From Mariprofundaceae bacterium (GTDB lineage Bacteria > Pseudomonadota > Zetaproteobacteria > Mariprofundales > Mariprofundaceae): 9,116 nt of DNA. How positions within the stretch are numbered: the stretch's first letter is position 1; each line of letters begins with the position of its first letter. Positions 4,771-9,116 of the stretch are shown here, one piece after another. Position numbers and translations under genes: made by a program. The notes under the pieces are model-generated. The model made no database searches. It saw nothing but the letters and a program-made list of their open reading frames with translations, and had not been told where the DNA came from. Where the stretch lies: positions 1 through 9,116 of the forward strand of contig JAUZQT010000016.1 of NCBI GenBank assembly GCA_030950825.1, read 5' to 3'.

Positions 4771-5934
4771 ATGAATCATGTCATGCAAACTTATGCCCGC
4801 CTCCCGCTTACGCTTGTTCGGGGGAAGGGCTCATATGTCGTTGACGACAACGGCAAACAATATTTGGATTTTGTGGCCGGTATTGCAGTAAATACGCTGG
4901 GGCATGCCCACCCAATGATGGTGGAGGCCTTGCATCAGCAAGCACAAGAAATGCTGCACTGTTCCAACCTTTATCATATTCCCAAGCAGATTGAGCTTGC
5001 TGGTAAACTGGCTGAATTATCAGGGCTTGATGAAGCTTTTTTCTGTAATTCAGGCGCTGAAGCCAATGAAGCAGCTATCAAAATTTCCCGCAAGTATTTT
5101 TACGATGCTGGTTCAAACCGGCGTACTATCATTAGTGCAACCAACTCGTTTCACGGCCGTTTGCTTTCAACGCTGACAGCAACAGGACAAGATAAAGTAA
5201 AAGTAGGTTTTGACCCTTTGCCTACTGGCTTTAAACATGTGCCATTGAATGATTTGAGTGCTTTAAGGCATGTCATGGATAGCGAAACTGCTGCAGTTTT
5301 ATTGGAACCGTTACAAGGTGAGGGTGGGGTCAATTTAGCCGCTCCTGAGTATTTACAGGCGGTTCGTAAACTTTGCGATGAGCAGGGTGTTTTGCTTATC
5401 TTGGATGAAGTGCAAACAGGTATCGGGCGTACGGGGGCGATGTTTGCTTTTGAGCATGCAGGCATTCGCGCTGATGTTATCACATTGGCAAAAGGGCTAG
5501 GAGGTGGCTTGCCTATTGGCGTTCTTCTGGCCTCAGCAAAGGTAGCCTCTGCATTTTCAGCGGGTACGCATGGCTCGACCTTTGGTGGTAACCCGTTGTC
5601 CTGCACGGCAGCATTAACAGTGCTGCAAGTGATAAAAGATGAAAATATTCTAAAAAATGTTCAAGCTAGAAGTGAGCAGCTATGCCAAGGCCTTACGAAA
5701 CTTATACAGCGTTTTGACTGTTTGACAGCTTTGCGTGGGCAAGGTCTGTTGCTTGGTCTATTATGTTCTCATGAAGTCGCCCCAGTGGTTGATGCATGTC
5801 GCCATCATGGTTTGTTGGTTTTATCTGCTGGTACACATGTGTTACGCATGCTGCCGCCGTTGAATGTTAGCGAGTCGGAAGTAGCACAGGCTTTAATATT
5901 TTTTGAGAAAAGTTTGAATGAGGTTTCAACATGA
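4771..5934 (+). CDS. argD: Acetylornithine aminotransferase (PLP-dependent, class III)
   Basis: It transfers the amino group of glutamate to N-acetylglutamate-5-semialdehyde to give N-acetylornithine in cytoplasmic arginine synthesis; such enzymes often also serve as succinyldiaminopimelate aminotransferase in lysine synthesis. The fold-type I signature is complete: 'NSGAEANEAA' (93-102), 'SFHGR' (126-130), 'LDEVQTGIGRTG' (211-222, with D212 at the pyridine nitrogen), PLP-binding K241 in 'TLAKGLGGGLPIG', 'GTHGSTFGGNPL' (265-276) and 'LRMLPPLN' (358-365). The length of 387 aa is standard. I start at ATG 4771 (MNHVMQTYARLPL), which matches where family members begin. The frame is open back to a GTG at 4735 that would add 12 unlike residues. 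Neither start has a strong Shine-Dalgarno, so this is the weakest point. It is first in the operon, and its TGA overlaps the argF ATG. Confidence 0.93.
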   Translation: MNHVMQTYARLPLTLVRGKGSYVVDDNGKQYLDFVAGIAVNTLGHAHPMMVEALHQQAQEMLHCSNLYHIPKQIELAGKLAELSGLDEAFFCNSGAEANEAAIKISRKYFYDAGSNRRTIISATNSFHGRLLSTLTATGQDKVKVGFDPLPTGFKHVPLNDLSALRHVMDSETAAVLLEPLQGEGGVNLAAPEYLQAVRKLCDEQGVLLILDEVQTGIGRTGAMFAFEHAGIRADVITLAKGLGGGLPIGVLLASAKVASAFSAGTHGSTFGGNPLSCTAALTVLQVIKDENILKNVQARSEQLCQGLTKLIQRFDCLTALRGQGLLLGLLCSHEVAPVVDACRHHGLLVLSAGTHVLRMLPPLNVSESEVAQALIFFEKSLNEVST

Positions 5935-6839
5935 AGCACTTCCTCACATTATTGGATCTAAAGCCTTATGAGCTTGCGCATATTCTCAATCGTGCTTTTG
6001 AGCTCAAGGTCATGCAAAAAGCGGGTAAAACGCACCATACACTGGCGGGCAAAACCTTGGGCATGATTTTTGATAAAGCATCAACCCGTACACGCGTGTC
6101 ATTTGAAGTTGGCATGTACCAAATGGGTGGTCATGCCTTGTTTTTGCATTCAGGAACCACACAGCTTGGCCGTGGCGAGCCTGTTGAAGATTCTGCTCGC
6201 GTACTTTCACGCATGGTTGATGCGGTGATTATTCGCACCTTCGACCATGCCATGGTTGAGCGCTTTGCACGCTATGCAAGCATTCCAGTCATTAATGCTC
6301 TGACAGATTTAACGCACCCGTGCCAAATTTTAGCTGATATTATGACCTATATGCAGCACCGTGATGAAATAAGAGGGCGAACGGTTGCTTGGGTTGGTGA
6401 TGGTAATAATATGGCGCACTCTTGGATTAATGGCGCTGTGGCGTTTGGATATCACCTAAATTTAGCCTGCCCGAAAGCCTATGCGCCAGATGAATCTCTG
6501 CTTAATAAAGCGCGTAGCTTGGGGGCGCAAATAGAATTGACCCATGATATTCGCGCTGCTGTGTCGGGTGTGGACTTGGTAACGACTGATGTTTGGGCAT
6601 CCATGGGTCAAGAAAAAGAGAAAATCGAGCGGGAAAAGGCTTTTTCTGGATTTATGGTGGACAGCTGTGTGATGGCATATGCCAAGCCCAGTGCTTTGTT
6701 TATGCACTGTTTGCCAGCGCATCGCGGTGAAGAAGTTTCTGCAAATGTGATTGATGGACCTCAATCCATTGTGTGGGATGAGGCGGAAAATCGCCTTCAT
6801 GCCCAAAAATCATTGCTCGAATTTTTATTACAACAATAA
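5931..6839 (+). CDS. argF: Ornithine carbamoyltransferase, anabolic type
   Basis: It condenses ornithine with carbamoyl phosphate to form citrulline in the cytoplasm, normally as a homotrimer. All family signatures are present: carbamoyl-phosphate loop 'STRTRVSFEVG' (51-61), 'HPCQILAD' (129-136), 'VGDGNNMAHSW' (155-165), the ornithine-side 'DVWASMGQE' (220-228) and 'MHCLPAHRGEEV' (258-269). The length of 302 aa matches the short anabolic form. It starts within the end of argD (ATGA, 5931-5934) with GAGG about seven bases upstream, so translation is probably coupled. Argininosuccinate synthase follows after 11 bp, which supports the anabolic assignment over the catabolic arcB type. Confidence 0.95.
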   Translation: MKHFLTLLDLKPYELAHILNRAFELKVMQKAGKTHHTLAGKTLGMIFDKASTRTRVSFEVGMYQMGGHALFLHSGTTQLGRGEPVEDSARVLSRMVDAVIIRTFDHAMVERFARYASIPVINALTDLTHPCQILADIMTYMQHRDEIRGRTVAWVGDGNNMAHSWINGAVAFGYHLNLACPKAYAPDESLLNKARSLGAQIELTHDIRAAVSGVDLVTTDVWASMGQEKEKIEREKAFSGFMVDSCVMAYAKPSALFMHCLPAHRGEEVSANVIDGPQSIVWDEAENRLHAQKSLLEFLLQQ

Positions 6840-6850
6840 CTGGAGTTTGT

Positions 6851-8068
6851 ATGTTAAAAGAAAGTGTAAACAAGGTTATTTTAGCCTATTCAGGAGGCCT
6901 AGATACTTCGATTATCCTCAAATGGCTTCAAGATACTTATCAGTGTGAGGTCGTGACATTCACAGCCGACATTGGGCAGGGCGAAGAAGTTGAAGAAGCA
7001 CGTAGCAAAGCTGAGGCCTGTGGTGCCTCAGCCATTTATATTGATGATTTAACTGAAGAATATGTGCGCGATTTTGTATTTCCTATGTTCCGCGCTAATG
7101 CGATTTACGAGGGTGAGTATTTGCTCGGAACATCCATTGCACGCCCATTGATCTCTAAGCGTATGATTGAAATTGCCGAGCTTGAAGGTGCTGATGCTGT
7201 ATCGCATGGCGCAACGGGCAAGGGCAATGATCAAGTTCGTTTTGAGCTTGGTTTCTATGCCCTTAAGCCCGATGTGAAAGTGATTGCTCCGTGGCGGGAA
7301 TGGAATTTAACCTCGCGTGAGCAAATGCTTGCCTATGCTGAAAAGCACGGTATTGCCGTTGAACGGAAGCGCGGAAGCTCTAAATCCCCCTATTCTATGG
7401 ATGCGAATTTATTGCATATTTCTTATGAAGGTTATGATTTGGAGGATCCGTGGGTTTCGCCAGGTGAAGCCATGTGGCGTTGGTCGGTATCGCCTGAGGA
7501 TGCTCCAGATGAACCTGAGGACATTGAATTGAGCTATCAAGGTGGTGATATTGTTGCCTTGAATGGTATTGTCATGACTCCAGCGGTAGTGCTTCGCGAA
7601 TTGAATCGCTTGGGCAACAAGCATGGTATTGGCCGCATTGATATTGTTGAGAATCGCTACGTAGGTATGAAATCGCGTGGTTGTTACGAAACACCAGGAG
7701 GCACCATTATGCTCAAAGCGCATCGTGCGATTGAGTCTTTGACGGTTGACCGCGAAGCAGCACACCTTAAAGATGAGTTAATGCCGCGCTATGCGAAGTT
7801 GATTTATAATGGCTACTGGTTCGCACCTGAAACACGCATGATGCAATCTGCCATTGATGCATCACAAGTGACGGTCAATGGCGACGTGCGTTTGAAATTG
7901 TATAAAGGCAATGTCATGGTATTGGGTCGGCGCTCGAATGATTCATTGTTTGATGAGCGTTTATGTACATTTGAAGATGATGAAGGTGCTTACAATCAGC
8001 AGGATGCGGATGGGTTTATTAAATTGAATGCGCTGCGTTTGCGTATGAATCAACTGGCGGGGAAGTGA
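6851..8068 (+). CDS. argG: Argininosuccinate synthase
   Basis: It joins citrulline and aspartate using ATP (giving AMP and PPi) to make argininosuccinate, the penultimate arginine step; it is a cytoplasmic tetramer. The ATP pyrophosphatase loop 'AYSGGLDTS' (12-20) is followed by 'TADIGQGEE' (38-46), 'GTSIARPLISKRM' (93-105), 'SHGATGKGNDQVRFE' (118-132) and the citrulline/aspartate region 'RIDIVENRYVGMKSRG' (262-277). The length of 405 aa is typical. The start at 6851 is preceded by TGGAG, and the gene sits 11 bp after argF. No argH is present in the window, so the final arginine step must be encoded elsewhere. Confidence 0.97.
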   Translation: MLKESVNKVILAYSGGLDTSIILKWLQDTYQCEVVTFTADIGQGEEVEEARSKAEACGASAIYIDDLTEEYVRDFVFPMFRANAIYEGEYLLGTSIARPLISKRMIEIAELEGADAVSHGATGKGNDQVRFELGFYALKPDVKVIAPWREWNLTSREQMLAYAEKHGIAVERKRGSSKSPYSMDANLLHISYEGYDLEDPWVSPGEAMWRWSVSPEDAPDEPEDIELSYQGGDIVALNGIVMTPAVVLRELNRLGNKHGIGRIDIVENRYVGMKSRGCYETPGGTIMLKAHRAIESLTVDREAAHLKDELMPRYAKLIYNGYWFAPETRMMQSAIDASQVTVNGDVRLKLYKGNVMVLGRRSNDSLFDERLCTFEDDEGAYNQQDADGFIKLNALRLRMNQLAGK

Positions 8069-8069
8069 A

Positions 8070-8756
8070 ATGAGTGTTCAAGATCAAGATCAAGGTTATG
8101 CTAAGCCTATTCGTATTTTTCATAGCGTTTTTGCTTGTTGTATAATAGTGCAGTTGTCCATTGGCGAGTTTATGGATGTGCCTGAAGTGCATGACGAAGC
8201 CAAAATTTCATCACTTGCATGGATTACGCCAGCTGTAGCGCATGAGCAGCATCATGATGAGGCAATGCCTGCTACATCGGGCCCAGTTGAAGAGTCTCTA
8301 GGCTTTGAAGTGCATGAAATCTTGGGTTTAACCATTGCGGTGCTGCTTGTGATTCGTATTTTTCTGGCGATGACTTCTTTGCCAGGTGCCAACTGGCGTT
8401 ATATTTTTCCTTGGTTGTTTGCCTCTGGACGCAAACAATTGAGTGATGAAATAAAGCTGCAAATGGCTGGCTGGAAAACGTTCAAGCTTGCACGTCCTGA
8501 AGATGGTGAGGCGGTTGCGCGAAGTACTCATGGTTTGATTCTTTTGTCGGCGCTTGTTATGGGTATTACAGGCACATTGCTTTATTTCGGCTGGAGTACG
8601 ACAGCACCACAAGTGGGGTGGGTTGAAATGGTAGCTGAAATCCATGAGGCCGTTGTCGGTGCTTTGGAGGCTTTGCTGGCGGTGCATATTATGGCTGTGA
8701 TTTTACATCAACGTCAGGGTCATCAAATTATAGATCGTATTAAACCAATGACTTAA
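8070..8756 (+). CDS. Cytochrome b561 family membrane protein
   Basis: Four hydrophobic helices (about 15-34, 83-102, 153-172, 190-213) carry histidines placed as in bacterial di-haem b561 and hydrogenase-type b subunits: H18 ('RIFHSVF'), H82 ('EVHEILG'), H154 ('STHGLIL'), H192 ('EIHEAVVG') and H206 ('AVHIMAV'). Such proteins pass electrons between quinone or quinol and a partner in the inner membrane. The length of 228 aa is somewhat above the usual 175-200. The excess is largely a loop of about 48 residues between helices 1 and 2 with acidic and histidine clusters ('AHEQHHDE', 57-64), which may bind metal (inference). The ATG lies one base after the argG stop, with GGGGA upstream, so it is translated with the arginine operon. 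No functional link to arginine synthesis is obvious. Confidence 0.8.
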   Translation: MSVQDQDQGYAKPIRIFHSVFACCIIVQLSIGEFMDVPEVHDEAKISSLAWITPAVAHEQHHDEAMPATSGPVEESLGFEVHEILGLTIAVLLVIRIFLAMTSLPGANWRYIFPWLFASGRKQLSDEIKLQMAGWKTFKLARPEDGEAVARSTHGLILLSALVMGITGTLLYFGWSTTAPQVGWVEMVAEIHEAVVGALEALLAVHIMAVILHQRQGHQIIDRIKPMT

Positions 8757-8766
8757 AGAGCTCGGG

Positions 8767-8802
8767 TTCTTGTTATGAGGTATGGTAGGGTAATAGCAAG
8801 AG
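8767..8802. terminator. Hairpin after the arg operon (possible weak terminator)
   Basis: TTCTTGTTAT (8767-8776) pairs with ATAGCAAGAG (8793-8802) over ten positions, two of them G-T wobbles, around a 16-nt loop. It starts 11 bp after the cytochrome gene stop, where a terminator is expected. No T-run follows immediately ('TGGTGTGTTG'), so efficient intrinsic termination is doubtful. Confidence 0.3.
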
Positions 8803-8835
8803 TGGTGTGTTGAATAGTTTCTTTTCAATTGTCGG

Positions 8836-8881
8836 ACAAAGTAATTGACAGGCTAAAAGTTGGCGCTAACGTTCGCCGCCC
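8836..8881 (+). repeat. 46-bp promoter repeat, copy 1
   Basis: It begins ACAAAGTAATTGACAG and ends GTTCGCCGCCC. The second copy at 8989-9034 has the same length and, by my count, 36 of 46 identical positions. The -35 side and the discriminator are conserved and the spacer is variable. The repeat is therefore a duplicated promoter and not a mobile element. The offset between copies is 153 bp. Confidence 0.85.
8845..8872 (+). promoter_or_regulatory. rRNA-type promoter P1
   Basis: The perfect -35 TTGACA (8845-8850) is followed by a 16-bp spacer and -10 TAACGT (8867-8872). The GC-rich stretch TCGCCGCCC (8873-8881) lies at the discriminator and start region, the arrangement of stringently controlled stable-RNA promoters, where ppGpp and initiating NTP levels set activity. 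The 16-bp spacer equals that of E. coli rrn P1. AT-rich DNA at about 8810-8840 could serve as an UP element. The -10 is weaker than in copy 2. It points away from the arg operon, toward the window end. Confidence 0.65.
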
Positions 8882-8988
8882 TTCGATGGGGTGCTGGTGA
8901 ATTTCACGGGTATTTTGTTGTAGGGATTGCATTGTTTTTGATGGTGTTTGACGTTTCTTTTGGGCTGTTATTTTAAAGGTGCGGAAAA

Positions 8989-9034
8989 ACAAAGTGATTG
9001 ACAGTGACATGTTTGGCGATAATGTTCGCCGCCC
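8989..9034 (+). repeat. 46-bp promoter repeat, copy 2
   Basis: It begins ACAAAGTGATTGACAG and ends GTTCGCCGCCC. It aligns without gaps to copy 1 at 8836-8881, with differences concentrated between the -35 and -10 elements. The sequence after copy 2, 'GCTGACGGAG', resembles the region after E. coli rrn P1 -10 boxes ('ACTGACACGG'), which copy 1 lacks. Confidence 0.85.
8998..9025 (+). promoter_or_regulatory. rRNA-type promoter P2
   Basis: TTGACA (8998-9003), a 16-bp spacer and TAATGT (9020-9025), within 'GGCGATAATGTTCGCCGCCC', which closely parallels the 'TATAATGCGCCACC' of E. coli rrn P1. The discriminator TCGCCGCCC (9026-9034) is identical to that of P1. A boxA-like site follows 25 bp later. 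Together these support tandem promoters of an rRNA operon starting beyond the window. A tRNA operon is the main alternative. Confidence 0.7.
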
Positions 9035-9059
9035 GCTGACGGAGACGTTGGTTTGGGTT

Positions 9060-9074
9060 TGTTCTTTATAATTT
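9060..9074 (+). promoter_or_regulatory. boxA-like antitermination site in rRNA leader
   Basis: TGTTCTTTATAATTT resembles the E. coli rrn boxA region TGCTCTTTAACAATTT, the NusB/NusE binding site that lets RNA polymerase traverse long untranslated rRNA. The palindrome TGTGGCCACA (9092-9101) follows, where E. coli leaders carry a boxC-like 'TGTGGGCAC'. Position after two stable-RNA promoters is as expected. The final 15 bp show no 16S 5' end, so the 16S gene must begin outside. Confidence 0.65.
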
Positions 9075-9116
9075 GTAATTTTTATTTGAGCTGTGGCCAC
9101 ATCGGGTCTTCCTTAA

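Larger units (their letters stand above)
8757..9116 (+). other. Gene-free rRNA operon promoter and leader region
   Basis: These 360 bp contain no plausible gene. They hold the post-operon hairpin, two tandem rRNA-type promoters, a boxA-like site and a boxC-like palindrome. A further poor promoter candidate, TTGACG at 8948-8953 with TATTTT or ATTTTA about 15-16 bp later, lies between the two good ones. A minus-strand open frame here encodes two near-identical peptides only because the promoter repeat is read twice. Confidence 0.65.

Noticed and set aside
5151..5606. 151-codon minus-strand frame inside argD
   Set aside because: It lies wholly within a well-conserved aminotransferase gene; shadow of codon bias.
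8825..9100. 91-codon minus-strand frame with an internal peptide repeat (GRRTL...SLSITL twice)
   Set aside because: The peptide repeat is just the duplicated promoter read on the opposite strand; the frame has no recognisable domain and lies over rrn control DNA.

Overview
The window looks like a chromosomal segment of a Gram-negative proteobacterium. The evidence is a periplasmic M23 peptidase with a signal peptide, a Slt-type lytic transglycosylase remnant, a di-haem cytochrome b561 and a REP-type transposase end. No 16S sequence or other lineage marker is present. The compact argD-argF-argG order would fit Zetaproteobacteria-like genomes, but that is a weak guess from memory.

Layout. (1) Positions 1-855 are a REP/transposase scar. 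The last 49 residues of a REP-associated (IS200-like) transposase are followed by a family of short 'GCCYGAYCC' repeats, including a perfect 22-bp tandem duplication. Embedded among them is the catalytic C-terminal part of a soluble lytic transglycosylase that has lost its signal peptide and superhelical region. (2) Positions 861-1967 hold an accessory two-gene unit: a soluble 181-aa protein that looks like a degenerate phospholipase-D fold, overlapped by a 186-aa three-helix membrane protein. The first gene has no ribosome binding site of its own; a 9-codon leader ORF with a perfect AGGAGG ends in an ATGA overlap with it. I do not recognise a named system here, and this pair is the best candidate for something undescribed. 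(3) Positions 1968-2247 are an unexplained 280-bp gap between convergent units. (4) Positions 2248-4514, minus strand, are xseA followed by an overlapping M23 (LytM) peptidase gene. (5) Positions 4771-8756, plus strand, are a tight operon argD-argF-argG plus a cytochrome b561 gene. The arg genes cover N-acetylornithine formation, citrulline formation and argininosuccinate synthesis; argB, argC and argH are not in the window. (6) Positions 8757-9116 contain no gene but carry two promoters of the rRNA-operon type. They lie in a 46-bp direct repeat with TTGACA, a 16-bp spacer, a -10 box and an identical GC-rich discriminator, followed by a boxA-like antitermination site. The window probably stops inside the leader of an rRNA operon whose 16S gene lies just outside.

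The housekeeping part (xseA to the rrn leader) is ordinary in content. The left 2 kb is accessory: visibly more AT-rich in the two-gene unit, repeat-laden, and containing a broken gene.
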